Assembly (NCBI GenBank): GCA_947504045.1 | Contig: CANNFY010000002.1 | Coordinates: 124,001 to 188,000, forward strand | DNA: 64,000 nucleotides | Direction of reading: 5' to 3' | From: an uncultured Maribacter sp. | GTDB lineage: Bacteria > Bacteroidota > Bacteroidia > Flavobacteriales > Flavobacteriaceae | Shown: positions 29,704-39,652 of the stretch, piece after piece | How positions within the stretch are numbered: the stretch's first letter is position 1 | Layout: each line of letters begins with the position of its first letter | Notes under the pieces: model-generated | Databases searched by the model: none | What the model saw: the letters and a program-made list of their open reading frames with translations, nothing else | Told to the model about the DNA's origin: nothing | Made by a program: the position numbers and the translations under genes

Positions 29704-30636
29704 ATGAAATTTCCTAAATCGTATACTTTAAAAGAAATCTCTCAAATTATTCAGTCAGAATATATTGGGGAAGCTAATTTTTCTATAACTGGTATGAATG
29801 AAATTCATGTTGTAGAAGAAGGAGATATTGTATTTGTAGATCACCCAAAATATTATGATAAAGCATTAAACTCTAAGGCAACTACTATTTTAATAAATAA
29901 GAAAGTTGATTGCCCAGAGGGGAAAGCCTTGTTAATATCAGAAGACCCTTTTCGCGATTTTAATAAACTCACAAAATATTTTAAACCATTTGTACCTGTA
30001 AGTTCTACTATTTCAGAAACTGCAAAAATAGGAGAAGGTACTATTATACAACCTAATACTTTTGTTGGTAATAATGTTGTTATTGGTAAAGATTGTATAA
30101 TACATTCTAATGTTGCTATATATGATAATTGTGTTATAGGTAATAATGTTACCATACATGCAGGTACGGTATTAGGCGCAGATGCTTTTTATTATAAAAA
30201 AAGAGAAGAAGGTTTTGATAAATTACTTTCTGGAGGCAGAGTTGTTTTAGAAGATAACGTGGATATTGGAGCGCTTTGTACTATAGATAAAGGAGTAACA
30301 GGAGATACTACTATAGGAAAAGGAAGCAAATTAGATAACCAAGTACATGTTGGTCATGATACTGTTATTGGCAAAAAATGTTTAATAGCTTCACAAACAG
30401 GAATTGCTGGTTGTGTTATAATAGAAGATGAAGTTACATTATGGGGTCAAGTTGGTACTAATAGTGGTATTACTATTGGTAAAAAAGCAGTTATTATGGG
30501 GCAAACTGGGGTAACAAAATCTGTTTCTGGAGGTAAAAGTTACTTTGGAACTCCAATAGAAGAATCTAGAGAAAAATTAAAACAATTGGCGTACATAAAA
30601 AAGATTCCAGATATAATTAAGAAAATAGATAAATAA
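29704..30636 (+). CDS. second LpxD-like acyltransferase
   Basis: 310-aa LpxD-like N-terminal domain and hexapeptide repeats; paralogous to 25838-26860. Confidence 0.88.
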   Translation: MKFPKSYTLKEISQIIQSEYIGEANFSITGMNEIHVVEEGDIVFVDHPKYYDKALNSKATTILINKKVDCPEGKALLISEDPFRDFNKLTKYFKPFVPVSSTISETAKIGEGTIIQPNTFVGNNVVIGKDCIIHSNVAIYDNCVIGNNVTIHAGTVLGADAFYYKKREEGFDKLLSGGRVVLEDNVDIGALCTIDKGVTGDTTIGKGSKLDNQVHVGHDTVIGKKCLIASQTGIAGCVIIEDEVTLWGQVGTNSGITIGKKAVIMGQTGVTKSVSGGKSYFGTPIEESREKLKQLAYIKKIPDIIKKIDK

Positions 30637-30706
30637 AAAGAAGATTACTTTATAATTAATTTACAAACACATATTTTTGTGTAATTCAAAAAAAAGATAA
30701 ATTCAT

Positions 30707-31579
30707 ATGAGTGTTCTAGTTAACAAAGATTCTAAAATAATAGTACAAGGATTTACAGGAAGTGAAGGAACTTTCCATGCCGGACAAATGATTGATTATG
30801 GTACTAACGTTGTTGGTGGTGTAACACCAGGTAAAGGAGGTCAAGAGCACTTAGGTAAGCCAGTTTTTAATACAGTTGTAGAAGCTGTTGAAAAAGTAGG
30901 AGCAGATACTACTATTATTTTTGTGCCGCCAGCTTTTGCTGCTGATGCAATTATGGAAGCTGCAGATGCAGGTATTAAAGTTATTATTACAATTACAGAA
31001 GGTATACCTGTTGCAGACATGGTAAAAGCTTCTAATTATATAAAAAGTAAAGATTGTAGATTAGTTGGTCCTAACTGTCCAGGCGTTATTACTCCAGGAG
31101 AAGCAAAAGTAGGTATTATGCCAGGTTTTGTTTTTAAAGAAGGTAATGTTGGTATTGTTTCTAAATCAGGAACATTAACCTACGAAGCTGCGGATCAAGT
31201 TGTTCGTCAAGGATTAGGAATTACTACTGCAATTGGTATTGGTGGTGATCCAATTATTGGAACAACTACAAAAGAAGCTGTAGAGTTATTAATTAATGAT
31301 GCTGATACAGAGTGTGTAGTAATGATTGGTGAAATTGGAGGACAATTAGAAGCTGATGCTGCACAATGGTATAAAGCAAGCGGAAGTAAAAAGCCAATTG
31401 TTGGTTTTATAGCTGGTGAAACTGCACCTGCAGGAAGAACAATGGGGCACGCTGGTGCTATTGTTGGTGGTAGTGATGATACTGCGCAAGCAAAAAAACG
31501 TATTATGGCAGAATGTGGAATTCATGTAGTTGATTCTCCTGCTGAAATAGGTGTTAAAGTAAAAGAAGTTATGGGTTAG
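30707..31579 (+). CDS. sucD: succinate--CoA ligase subunit alpha
   Basis: [60 protein letters not shown]. Confidence 0.96.
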   Translation: MSVLVNKDSKIIVQGFTGSEGTFHAGQMIDYGTNVVGGVTPGKGGQEHLGKPVFNTVVEAVEKVGADTTIIFVPPAFAADAIMEAADAGIKVIITITEGIPVADMVKASNYIKSKDCRLVGPNCPGVITPGEAKVGIMPGFVFKEGNVGIVSKSGTLTYEAADQVVRQGLGITTAIGIGGDPIIGTTTKEAVELLINDADTECVVMIGEIGGQLEADAAQWYKASGSKKPIVGFIAGETAPAGRTMGHAGAIVGGSDDTAQAKKRIMAECGIHVVDSPAEIGVKVKEVMG

Positions 31580-31607
31580 TATTAAAACCTTATAAATAAT
31601 TTATTAT

Positions 31608-31638
31608 TAAAATCCCCAATTTTGGGGATTTTTTTTAT
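31608..31638 (+). terminator. rho-independent terminator after sucD
   Basis: aaaatcccca-atttt-ggggatttttttta. Confidence 0.85.
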
Positions 31639-31664
31639 TTTTAATAGAATTTAAAAAGAATACT

Positions 31665-32189
31665 ATGAAATTTAAATTGTTCTTATTATCGTTTTATTCC
31701 CTTTTTTTATTTAATTGTTCGCAAATAGAAGAACTATTAGAAGAGGAGGAGGAAGTTAATCAGCAAATTGAAGGTTTAGAAGGTGAATGGCAATTAGTTT
31801 CTGTAACAAATAATGAACTTGGACAAGCATTATTTATTGATGAAGACTATAAAATAAATGATTGTGAAGAACCTATGGTTTGTGAGTTTATATCCTCTAG
31901 CAATACTATTAGCGGAAGTTATACAGGTAATGTTATTTTTTGGCCAGAAGAACTTGATTCTTGTAACCCTGAAACATTTGAAGGTTCTTGGAGATGGAAT
32001 AATGATACCGAATTATTGTTTTTAGATATAAATAGTACCTCTTCTGATGAAGGTTATTCTAATAATTTTGCTTTAAGATATTTTCTTGATGTTGATGATG
32101 ATAATTTTGATACAGATATTATAACTTTTACTTTTACTAACGAAAATGAAGGCTCTCAAACCACATATATTTTTGAAAAGATGAATTAA
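31665..32189 (+). CDS. lipocalin-like lipoprotein
   Basis: Lipobox LFNCSQ, EGEWQLVSVTNNELG, followed by beta-rich sequence. Confidence 0.7.
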   Translation: MKFKLFLLSFYSLFLFNCSQIEELLEEEEEVNQQIEGLEGEWQLVSVTNNELGQALFIDEDYKINDCEEPMVCEFISSSNTISGSYTGNVIFWPEELDSCNPETFEGSWRWNNDTELLFLDINSTSSDEGYSNNFALRYFLDVDDDNFDTDIITFTFTNENEGSQTTYIFEKMN

Positions 32190-32277
32190 TACTCCGTGTA
32201 TTCATATAATTGCTTTATGTATTACCAAAGTATTTTACATATTTTGTGTTAAAAGTTTCAAAATAATTCTTACATTA

Positions 32278-32317
32278 AATCCATCATTCTTACTTTAGAA
32301 TGATGGATTTTTTTTAC
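32278..32317 (+). terminator. rho-independent terminator
   Basis: aaatccatcattct-tacttt-agaatgatggatttttttt. Confidence 0.85.
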
Positions 32318-32381
32318 AGTCTATTCTTTGTTATATATTTAAGTAAATTTCTGAATGCTAATTCTTTAACATCTTCTCAAA

Positions 32382-35345
32382 ATGAAAAAAATATTATTTA
32401 GTTCTGCTGTTGCTTTTTTGTTTTTAATATCCTGTAAAACCAATACTAAAGAGCAATATGCCTCTACAATTACAAAAGATGCAAATGGTTTTAGTTATGA
32501 ATCTTTTAAAGACGACCCAACAGGTTTACGTTTATACACCTTAGATAATGGTCTTAAAGTGTATTTAGGTAAAAACTCTGAGGAACCTAAAATACAAACT
32601 CTAATTGCTGTAAGAGCAGGTTCTAAATATGATCCTGAAGATAATACAGGTTTAGCACATTATTTAGAGCACATGGTTTTTAAAGGAACCCATAAAATTG
32701 GAACACAAGATTATGAAAAAGAAAAAGTTTTTTTAAAACAAATTTCAGATTTATATGAAATACATAAAGCAGAAAAAGATTCCATAAAGAAAAAAGAAAT
32801 TTATAAAAAAATAGATTCTATTTCTGTTATAGCTTCTAATGTAACTATTGCCAACGAGTATGATAAAATGGTAGGTTCTTTAGGGGCAGAAGGCACTAAT
32901 GCTTTTACATCTAATGAGCAAACCGTTTACGTTAATAAAATACCTTCTAACGAGGTGGATAAATGGTTAAAAGTAGAAAGTGAGCGTTTTAAAACCTTAG
33001 TGTTGCGTCTTTTTCATACAGAATTGGAAGCTGTTTACGAAGAGTTTAATAGAGGACAAGATAGTGATGGAAGAAAGCAATATTATGCAGTTTTAGAAGG
33101 TCTATACCCTAATCATCCATACGGAACACAAACTACTATTGGTAAGTCTGAGCATTTAAAAAATCCATCTATGGAGGCTATTCATAAGTATTTTAACACC
33201 TATTATGTGCCTAATAATATGGCTGTTATTATGGTTGGCGATATAGATTATGAGGTAACAATTAAAAAAATAAACAACTCTTTTGGTGCTTATGAAAATA
33301 AAGAAGTGGTGCATCCAACTTTTCCAGAAGAGGCTCCAATAGCATCCCCAATAAAAAAAGAAGTTTACGGTCCAACAGCAGAATCTATTTATGTAGCTTT
33401 TAGAACCAAAGGAAAAGGGGATAAGGAAGAGGTAATGGTTACTCTTATAGATTATATGTTGGCTAACTCTAATGCGGGTTTAATAGATTTAAACTTAAAT
33501 CAAAAACAATTGGTACAAAGGGCTTCTTCTTATACTAATTTTTATAATGATTACGGATTTCATTTATTATATGGATCCCCTAAACAAGGGCAAACTTTAG
33601 ATGAAGTAAGAGATTTGTTATTAGAACAAATAGAAAAAATTAAAAAAGGTGAATTTGAAGATTGGTTGTTAGATGCAGTAGTTAATGATCTGCGTTTATC
33701 AAAAATTAAATCTTACGAAAAATCTTCTTCCACAGCTTATGAATATCTAGATGCATTTATTGGTTTTCAAGATTGGAGTAGTAGATTAGGAATGCTAGAT
33801 GAAATGAAAAAAATTACAAAAGAAGAAGTGGTCTCTTTTGCGAATAAAGTTTATGCAAATAATTATGTAGAAGTACATAAAATTAAAGGCGAAGATGCAC
33901 ATATTGTAAAAGTAGATAACCCTGGCATAACTCCTATAAATTTAAATAGAGATAAAGAATCCGATTTTTTAAAAGAATTTAATGCGATAGCTTCCCCAGA
34001 TTTAAAACCTCAATTTATAGATTACAAATCTGCAATAAAAAAAACACAAACAAATAGTGGTTTAGAGGTTGCTTATATAGAAAACCCTAATAATGATATT
34101 TTTAGTCTTAATATTATTTTTGATATGGGTAAAGATAACGACCCAATGGTTTCTTTAGCAGCAGGATATTTAGATTATTTAGGAACAAATACCTACTCTC
34201 CAGAAGAACTAAAGCAAGAATTTTATAAAATAGGCATTTCATATTTTGTTAATACAGCAAACGACAAAACATATGTAGGTATATCTGGGCTTAAAGAAAA
34301 TTTAAATGCCGGGTTAGAGTTATTAGAACATTTATGGACCAATGCAAGTCCGGATCAGGAAACTTATGATAAGTATGTAGATAAAATTTTAAAAGAGAGA
34401 CAAGATTCTAAAACGCAAAAAGGAAATATTTTTTGGAACGGATTAATGAACTATAGCAAATATGGTGAAGACTCTCGTTTACGTGATATATATACTATGT
34501 CTGAGTTACGAGCAATTAGCCCAATTAAATTAGTTGAAAAAATAAAATCACTTAAAGAATATAAACAACGAATATTCTATTATGGTAAGGATCTAGATAA
34601 TGCTATAGCATCTTTAGATAAAAATCATTCTGTAAATGTTAGCGCATTAAAAGATTATCCAGAAAGAAAAGAATATATAGAAAAAAACACTGGAGGTAAT
34701 GTATACTTTGTAGATTATGATATGGTACAAAGTGAGATTCTATTACTTGCTAAAGGAGCGGAGTTTGATGCAAAAAAAATGGCTGTTTCTAGGTTGTTTA
34801 ATACTTATTTCGGAAGTGGTTTATCTTCTATTGTTTTTCAAGAAATTAGAGAGTCTAAATCTTTAGCATATTCTGCATTTTCTAGTTATAGTACCGCAAG
34901 AGAAAAAGGAAATTCTGACTATGTTATGGCATATGTAGGTACACAAGCAAATAAATTACCAGAAGCAGTAGATGCCATGATGGAACTTATGACAAATATG
35001 CCAGAAGCTGAAGAACAATTTAATCAGGCAAAAAAAGCAACTTTAAAAAAGATTGCTGCGCAAAGAATAACTAAGTCTAACATTTTTTGGACTTATGAGT
35101 CTTTAAAAAAAATAGGGTTCGAAAATGATAATAGAGAAGCGCTTTATAATACTATAAAAAGCATGACATTAAACGATTTAAAAACATTTTTTAACACCAA
35201 TATTAAAGGGCAAAATTATAATGTTATGGTAATTGGTAATAAAAAAGATATAGATTTTAATGCGTTAAAAAAACTAGGAGATATAAAAGAAATGGACATT
35301 GATGAAATTTTTAATTTTGAAAAATCATCACCAGTTAAAGGCTAG
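32382..35345 (+). CDS. M16 family metallopeptidase, lipoprotein
   Basis: Lipoprotein signal FLISCKTN; HYLEHMVFKG (HxxEH) and second M16-like half. Confidence 0.93.
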   Translation: MKKILFSSAVAFLFLISCKTNTKEQYASTITKDANGFSYESFKDDPTGLRLYTLDNGLKVYLGKNSEEPKIQTLIAVRAGSKYDPEDNTGLAHYLEHMVFKGTHKIGTQDYEKEKVFLKQISDLYEIHKAEKDSIKKKEIYKKIDSISVIASNVTIANEYDKMVGSLGAEGTNAFTSNEQTVYVNKIPSNEVDKWLKVESERFKTLVLRLFHTELEAVYEEFNRGQDSDGRKQYYAVLEGLYPNHPYGTQTTIGKSEHLKNPSMEAIHKYFNTYYVPNNMAVIMVGDIDYEVTIKKINNSFGAYENKEVVHPTFPEEAPIASPIKKEVYGPTAESIYVAFRTKGKGDKEEVMVTLIDYMLANSNAGLIDLNLNQKQLVQRASSYTNFYNDYGFHLLYGSPKQGQTLDEVRDLLLEQIEKIKKGEFEDWLLDAVVNDLRLSKIKSYEKSSSTAYEYLDAFIGFQDWSSRLGMLDEMKKITKEEVVSFANKVYANNYVEVHKIKGEDAHIVKVDNPGITPINLNRDKESDFLKEFNAIASPDLKPQFIDYKSAIKKTQTNSGLEVAYIENPNNDIFSLNIIFDMGKDNDPMVSLAAGYLDYLGTNTYSPEELKQEFYKIGISYFVNTANDKTYVGISGLKENLNAGLELLEHLWTNASPDQETYDKYVDKILKERQDSKTQKGNIFWNGLMNYSKYGEDSRLRDIYTMSELRAISPIKLVEKIKSLKEYKQRIFYYGKDLDNAIASLDKNHSVNVSALKDYPERKEYIEKNTGGNVYFVDYDMVQSEILLLAKGAEFDAKKMAVSRLFNTYFGSGLSSIVFQEIRESKSLAYSAFSSYSTAREKGNSDYVMAYVGTQANKLPEAVDAMMELMTNMPEAEEQFNQAKKATLKKIAAQRITKSNIFWTYESLKKIGFENDNREALYNTIKSMTLNDLKTFFNTNIKGQNYNVMVIGNKKDIDFNALKKLGDIKEMDIDEIFNFEKSSPVKG

Positions 35346-35441
35346 TATAATATTTGGTACAAAAGGCTTTTATAATTTATGAAGAGCATTTATAATTGGT
35401 ATATTTGTTTTACCAACTTTAAAATAATAAATTAAGCTAGT

Positions 35442-36188
35442 ATGAAATTATTAGAGGGAAAAAATGTTATTATCACAGGTGCAAGTAGAGGAATAGGAAC
35501 AGGAATTGCACAAGTATTTGCAGAAAACGGAGCTAATGTAGCATTTACATATAGTTCTAGTGAAGCACCTGCATTAGCATTAGAAAAAGAATTAATAAAT
35601 AAAGGCGTTAAATCAAAAGCATATAAAAGTAATGCAGGAAGTTTTAGCGATTCTGAAGCATTAGTTGCTAAAGTATTAGAAGATTTTGGAGGAATAGATG
35701 TATTAATTAATAATGCAGGTATTACAAAAGATAATTTATTAATGCGTATGGCTGAGGATGATTTTGATACCGTTATCGAAATAAACCTTAAATCGGTTTT
35801 TAATATGACAAAGGCTGTGCAACGTACCATGCTTAAACAACGCAAAGGCTCTATAATTAATATGAGTAGCGTAGTTGGTGTAAAAGGTAATGCAGGACAA
35901 GCAAATTATGCAGCTTCTAAAGCAGGTATGATTGGTTTTACAAAATCTATTGCATTAGAATTAGGGTCTAGAAATATACGTTGTAATGCTATAGCTCCTG
36001 GGTTTATTGAAACTGAAATGACTGCTAAGTTAGATGATAAAGTTGTACAAGGTTGGAGAGACGGAATTCCTCTAAAAAGGGGAGGATCTACAGAAGATAT
36101 TGCAAATGCATGTTTGTTTTTTGCATCTGATTTATCTGCATACGTTACTGGTCAAGTTCTTAATGTAGATGGCGGAATGCTTACATAA
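35442..36188 (+). CDS. fabG: 3-oxoacyl-[acyl-carrier-protein] reductase
   Basis: ITGASRGIGTGIAQVFAENGANVAFTY, NNAGITKDNLLMRM, YAASKAGMIGFTKSIALELGSRNIRCNAIAPGFIETEMT. Confidence 0.95.
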   Translation: MKLLEGKNVIITGASRGIGTGIAQVFAENGANVAFTYSSSEAPALALEKELINKGVKSKAYKSNAGSFSDSEALVAKVLEDFGGIDVLINNAGITKDNLLMRMAEDDFDTVIEINLKSVFNMTKAVQRTMLKQRKGSIINMSSVVGVKGNAGQANYAASKAGMIGFTKSIALELGSRNIRCNAIAPGFIETEMTAKLDDKVVQGWRDGIPLKRGGSTEDIANACLFFASDLSAYVTGQVLNVDGGMLT

Positions 36189-36205
36189 TATAGAAATTTA
36201 AAACT

Positions 36206-36520
36206 ATGATATACGTAACTACAGAAACTGTTGGAGGTAAAGATATAGAGTCTTCTATTGGAACAGTTAGAGGTAGCACTGTTAGAGCAAGAAATATAGG
36301 TAGAGATATTTTTGCTGGTCTTAAAAATATTGTTGGAGGAGAAATTTCTGAATACACAAAGTTATTGGCAGATGCTAGAGAACAAGCTATAAAACGTATG
36401 TTAGAAGATGCTGAGAGTTTAGGCGCAGATGCAGTTGTAAATGTTCGTTTTACTACATCGCAAGTTATGCAAGGTGCTGCAGAAATGCTAGCTTATGGTA
36501 CTGCAGTAAAATTTAAGTAG
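36206..36520 (+). CDS. YbjQ family protein (heavy-metal-binding domain)
   Basis: GTVRGSTVRARNIGRDIFAGLKNIVGGEISEYTKLLADAREQAIKRM. Confidence 0.92.
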   Translation: MIYVTTETVGGKDIESSIGTVRGSTVRARNIGRDIFAGLKNIVGGEISEYTKLLADAREQAIKRMLEDAESLGADAVVNVRFTTSQVMQGAAEMLAYGTAVKFK

Positions 36521-36526
36521 TCTAAA

Positions 36527-36652
36527 ATGGAGTTTTTTCCTGTTGTTTTTATGCTCTTAATTTATGGTGGTTTTTTTGCTATTATAATTTACTTAATAGG
36601 TAAGAGGATAAAAGATAAGAAAAAGGAAAATTTTGAGAAGAGAGATAATTAA
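36527..36652 (+). CDS. small membrane protein (41 aa), not in the supplied ORF track
   Basis: Hand translation MEFFPVVFMLLIYGGFFAIIIYLIGKRIKDKKKENFEKRDN*; fills the gap between ybjQ-like gene and the 674-aa ORF on the same strand. Confidence 0.7.
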   Translation: MEFFPVVFMLLIYGGFFAIIIYLIGKRIKDKKKENFEKRDN

Positions 36653-36655
36653 TAC

Positions 36656-38680
36656 ATGCAAACCAACACAGTACTATTTATTGTTTTAGCTGCAATTGTA
36701 GCCTTAGTTTTAGTACTTTTTCAGTATTATTATAAAAGTAAAGTAAAAGGAAAGACAATTATTGTTCTTTCCTTTTTGCGTTTTATTTCCATATTTGGAA
36801 TATTATTACTTCTTATTAATCCAAAATTTACAAAGAAAAATTACGAGATAATTAAAACAAATTTGATTTTTTTATTAGATAATTCATCTTCTGTAAAAAA
36901 CGAAAAAACTATAATTAAAAACCTTGTAGATGAATTAACAACTAATGAAATAAAAGATAAATTTACAGTTCATAAATACGCTTTTGGAAAAGATTTTGAA
37001 GCTTTAGATTCTCTATCATTCGCTGAAAAAAACACAAACATAGCAAAAGCATTAGTAACTACAGATGCTATTTATGCTCGTGCAAATTCTGCTATTGTTT
37101 TACTAACAGATGGTAATCAAACTATTGGGCAAGATTATGAATATTTAAATTTGAAAAAAGATATTTCCATTTTTCCAATATGTTTAGGAGACACTACTAG
37201 GTATGATGATATTAGGATAGAACAAGTAAATAGTAATCCTTATTCCTTTTTAAAAAATAAATTTCCCTTAGAGGTAGTTGTTAACTACGATGGCAATTTA
37301 CAGGTAAATAAAACAGTAACTGTAACGGTAGATGGTAAAAAAGAATATCAAGAAAATATTTCTTTATCTAAAAATAATAACACCAAAACCATAAACGTAA
37401 ATCTAAATGCTTTAACTGTGGGTGTAAAACCTATTAAAGTATCTGTTGCAAGTTTAAATAAAGAGAAAAACACTTTTAACAACCACAAAACAACTTATAT
37501 AGAAGTAATAGATGAAACTACAAAAATAGCAATAGTATCGTCTATACTTCATCCAGATATAGGAGCTTTAAAAAAATCTATCGAAATTAATAAACAAAGA
37601 GAAGTAGTTATTTTAGAGCCATCTGCAGCTCTTTCTACATTAGAAAATATTGATTTATTTATATTGTATCAACCCAATGTTTCTTTTTCTTCAATATATA
37701 ATTTCATCCAAAAAAAACAAGCAAATACATTTACTTTTACAGGAACTAATACCGATTGGAGATTCTTAAATACTATTCAAAAAAGTATCCAAATTCAAAC
37801 TAATTATCCAGTACAAGAAGTAATACCGAAAGTAAATAAAACATTTTCAAAATTTGATGTATCAGAATTTAATACTTTAGATTATCCACCCTTAGAAACT
37901 AACGCCGGACCAATTAGGTTTACAGATAGTATGGAGCCTTTATTAAATATGACTATTAAAGGTGTAGAAGTAAATAATCCAATGTTATTTTTTATTGAAA
38001 ATAATACCAGTAAAAATGGGTATTGGTTTGGTCAAAATATTTGGAAATGGAGAATTCAGGAATATAGAAACACAAAAAGCTTTTTAAATTTTGATGATTT
38101 TATAGGTAAATTAATGTTCTACCTAACAAGTTCTAAAACTAAAAATAGATTAAATGTAGATTATAAGTCCATTTATGAGGGAAACACAAATGCAAAAATT
38201 ACAGCAACCTATTTTGATGAATCTTTTACGTTTGATCCCAATGCCAATATTATAATTGCTTTGCAAAATAAAAAAGGGGATAAAAAAGTTGAAATTCCTT
38301 TACTGTTAAAACAAGATTTTTTTGAAGTTGATTTATCTAATTTACCACCAGACGATTATGATTTTAAAATTATAGTAGCAGAAAAAGGGGTTTCAAAATC
38401 AGGTAGTTTTTTAATTAAAGATTTTAATGTAGAACAGCAATTTTTATCTTCTAATGCTCAAAAATTACAGTCTTTGGCAAACAAATCAGGTGCTAACCTT
38501 TTATTTCCAAATCAAATACAAGAGCTAAAAAAATCTTTATTAAATACAAAGCAATTTTTACCGGTACAGAAAAAGATTGAAAATATTGTACCTTTGGTCG
38601 ATTTTAAAATTCTATTAGCTCTAATTATATCATCTTTAACAATAGAGTGGTTTATTAGAAAGTATAAAGGTTTAATGTAA
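36656..38680 (+). CDS. VWA-like membrane protein
   Basis: 674 aa; N-terminal TMs, NLIFLLDNSSSVKN VWA-like start, C-terminal TM. Confidence 0.8.
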   Translation: MQTNTVLFIVLAAIVALVLVLFQYYYKSKVKGKTIIVLSFLRFISIFGILLLLINPKFTKKNYEIIKTNLIFLLDNSSSVKNEKTIIKNLVDELTTNEIKDKFTVHKYAFGKDFEALDSLSFAEKNTNIAKALVTTDAIYARANSAIVLLTDGNQTIGQDYEYLNLKKDISIFPICLGDTTRYDDIRIEQVNSNPYSFLKNKFPLEVVVNYDGNLQVNKTVTVTVDGKKEYQENISLSKNNNTKTINVNLNALTVGVKPIKVSVASLNKEKNTFNNHKTTYIEVIDETTKIAIVSSILHPDIGALKKSIEINKQREVVILEPSAALSTLENIDLFILYQPNVSFSSIYNFIQKKQANTFTFTGTNTDWRFLNTIQKSIQIQTNYPVQEVIPKVNKTFSKFDVSEFNTLDYPPLETNAGPIRFTDSMEPLLNMTIKGVEVNNPMLFFIENNTSKNGYWFGQNIWKWRIQEYRNTKSFLNFDDFIGKLMFYLTSSKTKNRLNVDYKSIYEGNTNAKITATYFDESFTFDPNANIIIALQNKKGDKKVEIPLLLKQDFFEVDLSNLPPDDYDFKIIVAEKGVSKSGSFLIKDFNVEQQFLSSNAQKLQSLANKSGANLLFPNQIQELKKSLLNTKQFLPVQKKIENIVPLVDFKILLALIISSLTIEWFIRKYKGLM

Positions 38681-38690
38681 ATAAATAATT

Positions 38691-39503
38691 ATGGATAAAT
38701 TACCAAAAATTGCAGTACCAGTAGCATTTGTAATAATAGTACTGGCAATATTAATTTCTAAATCGGCAGTAACTATTGGGCCAGGAGAAGGAGGTGTAAT
38801 TTTTGAAACTTTTGGAGATGGTATTAATACCGAAAGAACATATGGAGAAGGTTTTCAGATTGTTGCTCCTTGGAATGATATGATTGTACAAAAAGTTCGT
38901 CAACAATCTATATCGGATAACATGAATGTACTTTCTGTAAACGGTTTAGATATTACTGTTAGTGGAACAATTTGGTTTGAACCTGAATTTAAAAGCCTAG
39001 GATTACTTATAAAAACAAAAGGAGAAGATTATATAAACGAATTATTAAGTCCTGCGGTAAATGCAGCTACAAAAAGTGTAGTAGGTAGGTATACTCCAGA
39101 GCAACTATATTCTAGTAAAAGAGATATTATAGAATTAGAAATTTTAGACGAAGTTAGAAAAGAGTTAGAAGGTCAATACGTAAACGTAAAACGTGTATTG
39201 GTAGAAAATGTAAAACTTCCGAATACGATAAAAGATGCTATTGAGCGTAAACTTAAACAAGAGCAAGAATCGTTAGAATACGAATTTAGGCTAGTTACAG
39301 CAAAAAAAGAAGCTGAAAAAGTAACTATTGAAGCGCAAGGTAAAGCAGATGCAAACCGTATTTTAAGTGCCTCTTTAACCGATAAAATTTTACAAGATAA
39401 AGGTATAGATGCAACTATAAAATTATCAGAGTCGCCAAATTCAAAAGTAATTGTAGTTGGTGGAGGAGATGCTGGTTTGCCTTTAATTTTAGGAAACAAA
39501 TAA
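38691..39503 (+). CDS. SPFH/prohibitin family protein
   Basis: Single N-terminal TM followed by SPFH domain (GPGEGGVIFETFG...GFQIVAPWNDMIVQKVRQQ). Confidence 0.92.
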   Translation: MDKLPKIAVPVAFVIIVLAILISKSAVTIGPGEGGVIFETFGDGINTERTYGEGFQIVAPWNDMIVQKVRQQSISDNMNVLSVNGLDITVSGTIWFEPEFKSLGLLIKTKGEDYINELLSPAVNAATKSVVGRYTPEQLYSSKRDIIELEILDEVRKELEGQYVNVKRVLVENVKLPNTIKDAIERKLKQEQESLEYEFRLVTAKKEAEKVTIEAQGKADANRILSASLTDKILQDKGIDATIKLSESPNSKVIVVGGGDAGLPLILGNK

Positions 39504-39598
39504 AGTAACTGTTAGTTTTAGTAGTAAAACAGTAATAGTTGTTAAAAAAACAGTTTTTGCTTTTATACAATTAAAATATATTTTACTTTTACAATATA

Positions 39599-39652
39599 AT
39601 GAGAAATAAAACAACACATCATCATTTTCATACTGGCTATCAAGCGAGGTGA
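39599..39652 (+). CDS. hisL: histidine operon leader peptide (17 aa, MRNKTTHHHFHTGYQAR)
   Basis: atg aga aat aaa aca aca cat cat cat ttt cat act ggc tat caa gcg agg tga; four His codons in five, 99 nt before hisG ATG, followed by a terminator. Confidence 0.9.
   Translation: MRNKTTHHHFHTGYQAR

Noticed and set aside
35432-35845. 137-aa minus-strand ORF within fabG
   Set aside because: Antisense to fabG with no start context or family resemblance.
39504-39545. Imperfect inverted repeat actgttagttttagtagtaaaacagt after the SPFH gene
   Set aside because: Short interrupted stem with a poor T-run; not convincing as a terminator.
39550-39591. Possible Bacteroidota-type promoter (tttg 39556-39559, N17, tatatttt 39577-39584) for the his leader
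   Set aside because: Fits TTTG/TAnnTTTG only loosely in a very AT-rich region; not supported enough to list as a feature without 5' end mapping.
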